From Conoideocrella luteorostrata (taxonomy: Eukaryota; Ascomycota; Sordariomycetes; Hypocreales; Clavicipitaceae), in NCBI GenBank assembly GCA_032433595.1, contig JASWJB010000005.1:289182-353181 (forward strand): DNA of 64,000 nt, read 5' to 3'. Position numbers and translations under genes: made by a program. The notes beneath the pieces are model-generated. The model ran no database searches and was not told where the DNA came from. It worked only from the letters and a program-made list of their open reading frames with translations. Below, piece after piece: positions 45,600-55,423 of the stretch (the first letter of the stretch is position 1; each line of letters starts with the position of its first letter).

Positions 45600-45902
45600 T
45601 CATTTATGCCCAGCTGAGACAAAGGACATACAAGTTTCTAGGGTGCAACTCAAATTAGCATAGCTCTGACTTGTACAAAATCTATAGGGATGAGTGTGAC
45701 TTACGCCAAAGCGGATGGAGGCACGGTTCTCCCAGGTGCAGTTACACCCAAAAATGTTGCAAGAACACTCTTGACCACTTTTAAAGTTTTTGTAGGGGCA
45801 GCAACTCTGGCATCGTCGCTGAAGAGTTGAATTGGCATCCTGCAACGGACTTGCGACGGCTGCGGCCGCAAAGAAGGAAATAATAGCAACAGTGAACTTC
45901 AT
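45600..45902 (-). CDS. Small secreted cysteine-rich protein
   Basis: Unspliced frame of 100 aa from the ATG at 45902. The N-terminus MKFTVAIISFFAAAAVASP is a clear signal peptide. A short pro-region ends in QRR, a Kex2-like dibasic site, directly before a Cys-rich core with seven Cys in ~25 residues (CQSCCPYKNF, ECSCNIFGCNC). A consensus 5' splice site GTAAGT follows RASIRFG; if used, the C-terminus changes, but the candidate 3' sites are awkward (a 39-bp intron, or a downstream frame that runs on), so I keep the unspliced frame. A TATTTAAG lies ~85-95 bp upstream on this strand. The class is fungal effector-like or antimicrobial-like secreted peptides; no family is recognised. Confidence 0.65.
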   Translation of the reverse strand: MKFTVAIISFFAAAAVASPLQDANSTLQRRCQSCCPYKNFKSGQECSCNIFGCNCTWENRASIRFGVSHTHPYRFCTSQSYANLSCTLETCMSFVSAGHK

Positions 45903-48001
45903 ATTGGCGGTGAGACAACTTGGTGCGGATGTTTGGAAACTGCTTGATAAGTAATGAGAATAAGTCTGCCAGAAGAGAGGGCGGGATGGCTGGCTTAAAT
46001 ACTTCAAGGGGGAAGTCTGTTTCCGTACTTTAGAAAAAAATAGGTGTCCAGGGTGTATGACAGGCATCATACTTCATGCAGCCATTGCTACCCGTCTCTC
46101 CCTTCTCTTGGCTGTTGCTTGCTGCGGATACGCCGCCTATATTTGCGTCAAATGTCTTATATCTTTGTGTAATTCCATGCGAAGTCCAGTGGCGACAGCG
46201 AGAGGAATGTGACCTTTAAGATATGTCACAGGCCATATGAAATGCATTATTCACACTATTTGCGTGGAGCTTCACGTTTTGCTGTACTTCGTGACAAATT
46301 ATGTTTAAAACACGATATCCTCATATCTAGTTTATTTCCTGCTGTTTCATTCAATCTTACCCCTTTTCTTACAGCTCGCTAAACTCAACCGTGAGTTGAT
46401 TAATCACTTAGCCTGTCATCTCTGAGCTTGAACGAACAGTTAATAGCATCCCTGGTCTCTACTATAGCAGCGCAAACCAACTCGCAAGCCTAGCATAAGA
46501 ATACTCCCTTTGTAGAAGTACGGAGAATTGTCTTTTCAATGTGACGAACCTCACAGTGATGCAGGTCCAAATATGACACCACTCCATTATAGTGTCCATT
46601 CCATCACCCTCGATGTCCCGGGCGGAAACACTAGTCTCGGCCTAGGCCCGTCGTCCCGCGTCTCATAACAACTTGCCGGATGCTTGCTCCAAGTCGGCAA
46701 CAAATGTTGACAAAAAATCCCGGACAAGTACTATGCGTGGCTTTGTATTTGCATGAAGAATCACAGCCAAGCTATATGAAAGAATGTGGATCAGTAGGCC
46801 ATACCTTGCAGTTATGTCGCCTTGCTTGGCGACGTCATGACGACAATGTGGGGAGCCTTTCAATCCAGCTATCATCATGCAGGCGCCCCGCGCCGAGACA
46901 CATTGCCACGGGGAAGCTCGGCCGGTTTCACTAGTTCGGACCTTTCAGCATTTAATCTTGCTAGTCTCACTAACTTAGAACATCGGGTGCACAAGATCTC
47001 TTTATTTGACCGCAAAGTCCGGAATGCGGCTGCTGAGCAAGGGCTTTTTGTTGACGCTTTTTGTGCGGGCCCTACCGCAGTCTCAGCTGAAAGCAGAAGC
47101 AATATCTCTGCAGCGCGATACGAGTCGCTCTTGCCTGCACACAAAGCTTGTGTCGCGCGGCTGTGTCTTGTAAACACTGGTGTAGTACGCAGAAGTCAGA
47201 CAACCCCTCCCAAAAATGGGACGGTCGCAACCATATCAAGGTAGCGATTTAGAATACTCTACGAGTTCCACTATATTCTCCCTTGCATAAGATGATACGG
47301 TTTATCCAGGGGATGAAGCGTATATCGGAGAATCTGTAAGATGGACCTAAAGTCAAAGCAAGGGCCGCGTCGGCGTTCGGTTGTTTTAGTCACGATCGTT
47401 TCGCTGGCCGCGGTACGTCCACAGCATACAGCCAGCAGGAAGGGCAACGCAGATCCCGTAGAAACACTACCCAACCCGGGCCATACTACGCCTGGCTACA
47501 GATCAACAATGTGACTACCGGGGGGGTGTCAGCTTACAAGCCCGCAGGCAGGAAGCTGCCTCGCCAACTTTCACGACGGGCCGCTCATACATAAATGAGG
47601 CTGGCGTGGCTGTGAACAGGCAACACTGGTTGGCATAACTTGCCTGCATTGATTCCGGGCGGCGCATGGCCGGCTCTGCCTACTTACAATGCAACATCCC
47701 TGTACGAAGCATGTCACACAGATGGCTAGCTGTGGCTGAGTTTGAGCTTGCCAACAGGTGGGATGGACAAACGAGCGGGTCCAATGTAACAATCTTCTCA
47801 CTATTTGAAACAAGTTTTCCCATGGCCAGAGTTGCTGGCCATGGGGGCCGAGCTTTTTTTTTTTTTTCTGCGAGATGACAAGCTTAAAGTCATGACTTTC
47901 AATATGCGACAACTACAGCCGTCCACGTAAACTTGCTCCCTCGCACATTCCTCTCGCGAGATTTCGCAAATGCCGACGAATGAAGCTTGGTACCTTTCAT
48001 C
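45903..48001. other. Long intergenic region
   Basis: The frame at 46822-47244 (plus) has no family signal, and minus frames are equally featureless. The last 200 bases hold a perfect hairpin and T-run described separately. Confidence 0.45.
47819..47867 (+). other. Perfect 11-bp hairpin followed by a T14 tract
   Basis: CCCATGGCCAG, loop AGTTG, CTGGCCATGGG (47819-47845), then eight bases and T14 (47854-47867). It lies ~135 bp before the DUF6536 paralogue B start codon. Its role is unknown. Confidence 0.7.
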
Positions 48002-50588
48002 ATGACAGTATCGCTGTTCAAAGAAAAAGGGTGGCGCCGCATATCCGCATACAACACAGTCGGCGTCTGTGTCTTCGCCAGTGTCCTAATAGCCCTCCTC
48101 GCGTGGTCGGCCTCTGTATCTGGCGGCTTGAGCTCCAACAGTATCATATTCCAGGGCCGGTGTCGCAAAAGCCAGTTGGTGAATTTGTGGCTTCACCTTT
48201 TGCTAAACGTATGCTCGACGGGCATCCTGGCGTCATCCAACTTTTTTATGCAAATCCTTAATGCCCCAACACGGGTGGATGTCGATAGAGCACATAGCAA
48301 ATACGAGGTTCTTTCCATTGGCGTCTCGTCGATGAGGAACTTTCTCTATATTGATGGGCACAAACCGTTTCTCTGGCTGCTCTTCCTTCTCAGTTCGTTC
48401 CCTCTCCATGTCTTCTTCAACGGCGCCATCTTCTCCACCAAGTACCTGGGCGGCTCGTGGCACCTGACTGTTGCTTCAGAGGGCTTTCTTGCCGGGGCTC
48501 CGTATGTCGGACCGGGAGCTGTGTTGTGGGCGGCAGGTGCTGCTGATATGAACAGTTCGTACGGTGGTACGGTGTCGTTGGGAGAATATCAGGATTCCAA
48601 AAGCACTACGGCCAGGGCCATCAGGTACGCGGCAGAGAACGGAAAGCGATGGAAGCGCCTCGAAGTTTCCGATTGTCTTTCTCAGTATCTGTATTGTTCC
48701 CCTCGAGTGGACCTGGGGGATGTCATTCTCGTCGTCGCCTCGAATAGTAGCGCCGACTACTTGATGGATTCTAAGGATAATAGTCTTGGCTGGAACTCGT
48801 CGAGGGTCATGGCCAACCTGACCGAGGATCAGGAATACCGGTGGAAGCAATATGGTGTTGACGTCCGCAGCGCCAACTCTCTATGGTTTGCAGCAAATTG
48901 TAGTACCAGCGGAATCAAGAACGAAAATAGTTGTCACCAGTCGTGCCTCGGCGCCTTCGGTGGCAACAATGCCTCTGCTGTTTATTCAGCCAAGTCGGCT
49001 GCATCTATACCGTCCAACTACACATTTAACTTCTTCTCAGTTGTGAACAGGACCAGCCAGCCAAATATTTCAAACATATACGGTCACCTCTACTGGCCAG
49101 ATGTCTATCCAGAAGACACCGCAACGCTCGACCTACAGTACTGCCTAGCCGAGCCAGTATTGGATGTGTGCAAGGTCGGCGTGTCCAACACCATTCTCTG
49201 CATTGTTGTCATTTGCATCTGCGTTAAAGCCCTCGGCTGCATCATAGTCTTATTCTTGCTGCCCAAGAGCAGACGTGACCCCTTGGTAGTTTCAGGAGAT
49301 GCCATTGCGTCTTTCATCAGAAATCCGGACAAGACTACGATTGGAAGATGCACTTTAGATAAGCACAAAGTGAAGACAGAGATCACAGTGAAATATGTAA
49401 CAGTGGCAGGACCTACGCAGTGGGTCTCGAAGCCTCGACGTTGGCTAACGGCGATCCGGACGAAGATCTGGGCGAGGAACTACGCGATTTTCATCCTTGT
49501 TACCTGCGTTGCTTGTTCCTCTTTTATTATTGTTCAAGTTGCCTCCCCGATGCGAGGGTTGTGAGTTTCACAAATTGGCGCGAAAGAAAAGAAGCATTTG
49601 CTGACATTCTTCAACAGACACAACCTGACAGACCATTTATCAAATGGTATGAGCGCTCTCGGCAACACACCCGACTCGCTATTGTCCTCCGTTTTCTCCG
49701 TTAGCGTGCCGCAAATACTCCTGTCCTTTACCTACATGGTATACAACTCGACGTTCACGCATCTTTCCGTGGAAAGAGAATGGAACTCGTATAGCCTAGG
49801 TTACCGCCCTCTTCGGGTTACTGATCCCAAAGGCCAGCAGAGGTCAACTTACCGGCTACAGCTGCCTTATCGCTACAGCATCCCACTGATATCCGTCAGT
49901 ATACTTCTTCATTGGGTATGCTCCAATGCATATTACATCATTGCACTTGAAGGAGGTGAGTGACGACTTCGGTTGAACTTTGGATTACCGATTCATACTA
50001 AGTTTGCGCCTCTCAGGATATTATATATTGGACATTGACACTCATTACTCCTCTGGTATCCCAAAACCACCGTCTGACAAGACTGGATTCAGTCCTGAGG
50101 GCTTCATTATTATTGGTTACTCAACTTTCATGGTGCTGTGGCTTTTTGTCGCCGTCGTTGTGCTTCCCTTCGTTCCTCTCGGATTGGGCTACAGGACCAT
50201 GCCAGGGCGAATGCCGCCCGGGGGATCCAACTCCTTTGTCATATCAGCAGCGTGTCACGTTCCAAATCCTACACCGACATCCGATGGAAACATAGCTGTG
50301 ATAAGAAGCCGCTCAAACTCACAGCAAGGGGATTCCACAGCGGGAACATTATCTGCGAATGGCACTTCGAATCATGAAGATGTCGAGCCAGGGCCTGACG
50401 AGCATCTTAATATGGAACCGTATCTTGTCCAAGCTTCCCGAGAACCACTACGATGGGGGGTCACGAAAACGTCGTCTTTATCTTGCGAGGAATTTATTAA
50501 CCTAGCAGCAGATGACGCGGGCCATCTCAGCTTTGGAACTCGCGATCACCATGTTTGCGATCCTGTGGATGGATTCTTCTACTCGTAG
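48002..50588 (+). CDS. DUF6536 multi-pass membrane protein (paralogue B), three exons
   Basis: Exons 48002-49560, 49618-49955 and 50017-50588 (introns 57 and 61 bp) give 822 aa. The first in-frame ATG is at 48002. The DUF6536 region covers ~10-150: KGWRRISAYNTVGVCVFASV (TM1), IIFQGRCRKSQLVNLWLHLL, SSNFFMQILNAPTR and FNGAIFSTKYLGGSW. A Trp/Asn/Cys-rich region, DLQYCLAEPVLDVCKVG then a TM at ~400-420, DPLVVSGDAIASFI, TM segments at ~500, ~555, ~610 and ~690, and a hydrophilic tail follow. REWNSYSLGYRPLRVTDPKG is nearly identical to paralogue A. Intron 2, which splits EGG from YYILD, is absent from paralogue A. Function is unknown; a UstYa gene lies 1.15 kb downstream. Confidence 0.87.
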
Positions 50589-50639
50589 ATGAGTGAACCG
50601 ATTACAGAGCCGAAAGGCCATGCCGAAGCTCAAGATTGA

Positions 50640-51265
50640 TAACTGCAACAATGCACATCGCTCTAATCAGAGGCAGGGATGAAGCGGCGAGAGAGTAGTA
50701 GTCTTTACTGTACCTGGAGGCTGGCAAAAGGGTCCAGACAATTATGCTAGAAACCTCAACGGCAAGAAGCGCCGCCGAAACGGCCTGAAGAATGGAGCGT
50801 GAGAAGTCAGAAGGTAAATAGCCTTGGAGGAGAAACAGTTCCGGTTTGTTTTGATGAGTGAGACCATACAAGCTTAGCCCACAATTGATAACTCCCAGAC
50901 ATAGAGATTGGCGATTTGAAATAATAGAACAAGTAGAACGGCGCTGCGGTAATCAAGAAGCATGACGGAAGAGTTGTCAGAATGGCATGCTCGAACAGCA
51001 AAGTGAAGTCGAATTGCGACCGCAGCTGCGACCCGAAAGCTCCATCTCCAACGGCTTCAATTGCCCTCCCCAACACATGATTCCATAATTGTGGTGGCGG
51101 TAGCTGCTTTACCACAAAAAATAAATGAGTCGTAAACCAAAACAAGGGCTTACAAAAAACGGCGTTTGATAAGTAAAAGCGCGAGAAAGGTGGGCAGGTT
51201 TGTGATGTGTTCGATGGCGACAAGTTCACAACCTCACTTGTCAAGAATGAGCTGGCTGCATGCAC
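50640..51265 (-). pseudogene. ABCC-type ABC transporter N-terminal (TMD0) remnant
   Basis: Minus strand: GAFGSQLRSQFDFTLLFEHA followed by ILTTLPSCFLITAAPFYLFY is the hallmark start of fungal ABCC multidrug transporters (normally ~1400-1500 aa). In a second frame QAVSAALLAVEVSSIIVWTL and YYSLAASSLPLIRAMCIVAV continue the TMD0 bundle; the frame change near 50870 has no convincing intron. The sequence stops at ~50640, next to the oppositely oriented DUF6536 gene, with no ABC core, Walker A or signature anywhere nearby. Only ~10% of the gene remains. Confidence 0.7.
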
Positions 51266-51620
51266 AATTTAACAGCGAAGGGGGGGCTAATCGGCCCATA
51301 CGCTTCGGCGAATCACAGGACCCCGTACTAAGACGGTAAATAGCAAATAGACGGTTGGACACAACTCGATCAGCGCACGACTGCTTGACATGCGACGGGG
51401 ATCTGAACTGTGCGAAGTATAATTTGCGTCGAGTCTTTGCAGGTACAGCGGTACCTACAACGGCATAGAGGGAGCAGCACAGGAGGAGACCTCGCGAACC
51501 ATCCAGCAACTGTTATTTGATTGGTGCGGGAAGCGGGGTTTCACTGTGGAACGCACGAGTTGCTCTTGCACAAAAAATAGCATAGCCCAGAGGCCACTTT
51601 TAGTGCGTGTTATCACCCCT
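51266..51620. other. Intergenic
   Basis: No supported gene; probable upstream region of the UstYa-family gene. Confidence 0.45.
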
Positions 51621-51626
51621 TATATA
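51621..51626 (+). promoter_or_regulatory. Probable TATA box of the UstYa-family gene
   Basis: TATATA within CTTATATACCG, 120 bp before the ATG at 51741. Confidence 0.4.
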
Positions 51627-51740
51627 CCGTGCAACAGTTGCCGTGCTCGGGTTCGGAACAGCTCCCAAAGAGACCGGCGTCGTGGTCTTCCTCGCCATTC
51701 CCATCTCTTTGGTCAAGACAGGGCCATAACGCAATTAGTA

Positions 51741-52771
51741 ATGCCTATGCAGACGCTTCGGTATGAGCGCCTGGAGTCGGCAGAACCTCACCGGCCTGTG
51801 GCCCGCGGCATGCCAACAGAGGTCAGATTGCCGTCTTATTTGGACCCGACTTGGACGCGGAAGCAAGCCAGGCTCGCATTTTTTGGCAATATCATCATTC
51901 TCCTAACATCAATCTTCATACTGTTGGTGTCTATAGTCTGGAGATCATCACCATCCGAGATGGCATGCGCAAAAAAAGTCTCGCCTTATTGTCAGCATCC
52001 CCTCCCCTCATTTGTCTTCGGGCGACGCAAACATCGTGAACTGCTAGCTCACTGACATTCGCGAATTTCCAGCCCCCATATGGGAAACTATAGAGTTCTG
52101 GGAAGACAACTTTGTCAATTACTTCAACCACTCTACCGTGTATCGCGGGCCGCCGACTCTGGAGCGTGAACTGGCATGGGATAAGCTCTGGTACAGTAGG
52201 TGAAGCGTTGCGTTTCGTTTTCAGCAGCGCATGGGTTCTGACTTCATCAGACCATCTTATCAGCGTTGACGCAGCGGGTGTGGAGGCTTTGAACCAAACA
52301 CAAGCTGGCAGGCATGTTGAGATCATTGGTAGCGATCCTGCCAACCCCAGATATGGTGCTGTGCCAGAAGTGTTCCACCAGCTTCATTGTCTGGTAAGTC
52401 TTGGAGCAGAACTTCTGTTTCTGCGGCGGTCGACGTGCTAAAGGATGCTGCCTCAACAGAACATAATACGCCAATACACGTGGCCTCTCAAGATGTTTGA
52501 CAAGTCGTGGGGACGGCTGGTCCCATCTCTTGGAGACCGAGTAGCGAGTCGCATGCATGTTGATCATTGCATCGAGACCCTCCGGCTCAGCCTAATGTGT
52601 TATTCGGACATCACTCCCCTTCTATTTCTGTATGATGCCAGCAGTCCGCTTGGGTCGAAAATCGACTTCAATTCGCACCACAAGTGTCGGAACTTCAGTA
52701 AGGTCGTAGACTACGTTGCAGACTATGGTGTGGAGATTCCGATGGACAGGAGCAAGATGGCAGGACTCTGA
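51741..52771 (+). CDS. UstYa-family (DUF3328) oxidase, four exons
   Basis: The family makes oxidative ring closures and chlorinations in fungal RiPP (ustiloxin, dikaritin) and some NRPS/PKS pathways. Exons 51741-51990, 52073-52195, 52251-52393 and 52460-52771 give 275 aa with all phases matching; introns are 82, 55 and 66 bp. One TM segment at ~47-67 (FFGNIIILLTSIFILLVSIV) follows a cytosolic N-terminus. SPYSPIWETIEFWED and DKLWYNHLISVDAAGVEAL are both restored by splicing. Both metal-binding HxxHC motifs are present: HQLHC at 167-171 and HVDHC at 205-209. The 5' site of intron 1 is a weak GTCAGC, but the joined protein matches the family well. No RiPP precursor with KR-spaced repeats or partner tyrosinase was seen in the window, so its pathway is unknown. 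Confidence 0.9.
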
Positions 52772-54370
52772 GGTGCAGGACATGGCCCCAGAGCAAGGCT
52801 GCCTGCATCCCAGTTCATCGCTCAAGCCAAGCCAGCAAGTTCACAAGTAAATAAAATCGCGCAGCCGGCAAGAGACAGCGCAGGTCCATGTTTCTCGACG
52901 CGGCACCACGAGCACAACCAGGGTGCGGGGTGTCGGGGGGTTTTAAGTGTGTGTGGGCGAGCAGGGCGGCGGGTGCATCCGTCAAGGATTTGTTTGCTCT
53001 ATGTTGGTATGCCGCCCCCCGCGCTGAAAAAAGCTGAACCAACAGCACCGATAACACAGCCTTGCTGCAAAAAGGGTTCCTGTTCCAAATCACGAGCATG
53101 ATGAAACCTTGGCGGTGTCCGACCGAGCGGCCCAACGTGCAACTTACTCGCTTTTCTCGCCGGGTCTGCATTCGGATAGATGGCCCTAAGCACCTGCCAT
53201 GAATCCAGATAAGGCGCTATGAACATAACTGGTTACACTACACCTGCCCCGATCAATGAAACTGGCCTCTTAGTTTAGGGTATCTGTACGAAGTTCCGGC
53301 TTGCCCATAGCGACAGTTAGCCTGGAGTCGAATGGCAAAAACACTGCAAAGAAAGAGTGGTCGCTCTCAAGAGTGGCATCAATCGACGCCCGAACTGCTC
53401 CAATTTTATCCGGCAGGGCATGGGGAATGTATAGTGAGGGTCCAATAATTTCCAGCCCAGCTTGCGTGCCGCAACGCGACTCTGGGGGTTGGACATTTAT
53501 TGGACACAGACTGTAGTTTGTGGATGAGTCCAGCGCTGACCTAGTCGGCTGATCTAGGGTAGCTTTATAAAGCTTACCTCGGAGGACATGGATTTTTGTC
53601 CCATTTCTTCCTTTTCCTCCTCAATGGGTAAATTAATTTCTAGCCTCAAATGATATTGAAAATATGTACGGATACAGTACCCCAATGGCGCATATTAACT
53701 TACAAACCAGCACGGTGCATCTCTCGGTTCTCGCATCTGTGACAGATGGCAAGGACTAGGTCAACATGCTGTCAGACCACAGCACACCCGCAGCTTGTCA
53801 AGACCGGTTTCACAATCTCCTCAGATCGGTCCATGACGCAGAACTTGCCGAGGAGCAGTCTGGCACTCTCCTCGATCAGTCTACGATGCAGAGAAGCTCA
53901 TGCAAAGAGGCCTTGCGGCCTCGAAACGCAGCTGTGACGGACACCACGATATATGCGCAGTTGTAAATCACCAAACGGTTTGTCACGCTCGAGCGGTGGA
54001 GAACTCCACCAGATCGCCGACAATATGTCGTTGATGCGACATGGGAAGCATGCCCTTCTTGCAGGGTTCCAGAGAATTCGAGTTGACATGGAGTAGGAGC
54101 TCGTTCATGTACCGGAAAACGCAGATCTGGCTTTCGCGCGGCAAACTCCATCAATGGGGTATCACATTTTTCAGCTCCTAGTGTCTGACGTCCCCCTAAA
54201 TTATTGTACAAGCATGCTTATTCTCTTACACAAACGTAAATCAAGCGCTGTCCATCCCATGCCTCCATATGTGCTTAACATGCCGTATCCAAAGAATGTA
54301 CTCCGTACGAATGCAGTTCTATGTTCACCATCGCAAAGCCTCCCTCGTACGCACGTCATTGTCATCTCGA
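52772..54370. other. Intergenic with a decayed coding-like run
   Basis: On the minus strand, frames between ~54211 and ~53730 read KASLHELLCIVD, then after a frameshift IEESARLLLGKFCVMDRSEE and VKPVLTSCG, followed by a stop and LAICHRCENREMHRAGL. This looks like eroded protein-coding sequence, possibly the C-terminal part of a transcription factor, but I cannot name it. A small palindrome AGCTTTATAAAGCT occurs near 53561-53574. Confidence 0.35.
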
Positions 54371-55423
54371 TTATCCAGTTGCGGGCGGCACTTCCCTTGG
54401 CCTCCTTCCCAGCCTCAAAGTCGGCACCTCCAACCCCTTCAAAATCGCCTGGGCCTTGCCACCCCTCAACTCCTCCCAATGCCTCCTCAGCGGCTCCTCT
54501 CCCACTACAAGCTCGAAGCCGGCCAAAAAGCAGAAACTGATCTCCAGCCTCGCCAGCTCCACCTCGCTCACGCCCCCAACTTTGGCAATCTTCGAGTGAG
54601 GATACGACAAGTCCTCGAGGGCCTTCATCGCGACGCGCAAGCCGGCGAGGACCAGTCTATGCGCGTTTCTTCTCGTGACGGGGATGGCACGCTCTTCAAC
54701 TGCCAATCTGTGGATGTAGAGCGATGTGGCGAGATATACGGCCGTGCTCATGGGACAAAACTGATGCAGGCGCAGAAGATACTGGTTGACAGAGATGGGC
54801 GGCTCTTTCTTACTATAGAACTTGCGGGTTATCGCACCGTGTTGAAGATTGAGTGGCTGGGAATCTGCGCCCACGATAATGTACGGTTCTGGTTCGGAGG
54901 GGTGGTTCTTGAGCTGGACGCCATCAATGGACTCTCCTGACGATGGCGGAGGCATAGATGTAGAAGTCGTTGGGTGAAGCTGTTGCTGCTGCTGCGCACT
55001 TAATTGGGCAGACATGCTCGCGCTATACGCTTGCAAATTATTATTCGGGCCGTACCTCGGCGCAGCATTCGCTTTTGTGTCTGTAGGTTTCGGCGCCCCC
55101 TCTGCTTGCTGTCGTAGCCTCGCCAGATTCTGCTGCGAGTGCGAACGCACGATATTGTCCTTCTCGGCTTGCATGCCGCTCATTTGCGGATCGGAAGGTG
55201 TTTTGGGAGGCGGCGTGGGCGGAATGTCGCCCGTCATACGGACGAGCAGCTCTACACTCGCGCTGAGTAGTCGCAAGGCCTCCACGGCAGGTAGGCTGAA
55301 TAGATCGTTGCCATTTTCGTCGGGAACAGGCCCGGGGCCCGAGGCCTTGGGGTCGATCGTCATCGCGGCCGAGCTCGATTCGTTGATTGTCATCTGAGGT
55401 GTCTGTGTGTTTGTCTCCGGCAT
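54371..55423 (-). CDS. Pho80-type cyclin (Pho85 cyclin family)
   Basis: Single exon, 350 aa. The N-terminal ~190 residues are low complexity (Pro/Ser/Thr/Gln, with QQQQQ) with a short conserved helix LPAVEALRLLSASVELLVRM. The cyclin fold starts at ~205: PPISVNQYLLRLHQFCPMST, AVYLATSLYIHRLAVEERA and NAHRLVLAGLRVAMKALEDL, then HSKIAKVGGVSEVELARLEI and FCFLAGFELVVGEE. These are the helices of Pho80/Pcl6-Pcl7-like cyclins, which activate the Pho85 kinase in phosphate and carbon signalling. Yeast homologues have a Tyr/Asn-rich equivalent of AKVGG-VS. Subgroup (Pho80/PREG versus Pcl7) is not resolved. Confidence 0.88.
   Translation of the reverse strand: MPETNTQTPQMTINESSSAAMTIDPKASGPGPVPDENGNDLFSLPAVEALRLLSASVELLVRMTGDIPPTPPPKTPSDPQMSGMQAEKDNIVRSHSQQNLARLRQQAEGAPKPTDTKANAAPRYGPNNNLQAYSASMSAQLSAQQQQQLHPTTSTSMPPPSSGESIDGVQLKNHPSEPEPYIIVGADSQPLNLQHGAITRKFYSKKEPPISVNQYLLRLHQFCPMSTAVYLATSLYIHRLAVEERAIPVTRRNAHRLVLAGLRVAMKALEDLSYPHSKIAKVGGVSEVELARLEISFCFLAGFELVVGEEPLRRHWEELRGGKAQAILKGLEVPTLRLGRRPREVPPATG

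Noticed and set aside
45600..45902. RiPP precursor for the UstYa enzyme
   Set aside because: It has a signal peptide and a dibasic site but a single Cys-rich core, not the repeated core peptides of known dikaritin precursors.
46822..47244. 140-codon plus-strand ORF
   Set aside because: No family resemblance, poor start context and an equally long frame on the other strand.
54269..54940. 223-codon plus-strand ORF
   Set aside because: Mostly antisense to the cyclin gene, with no independent domain signal.
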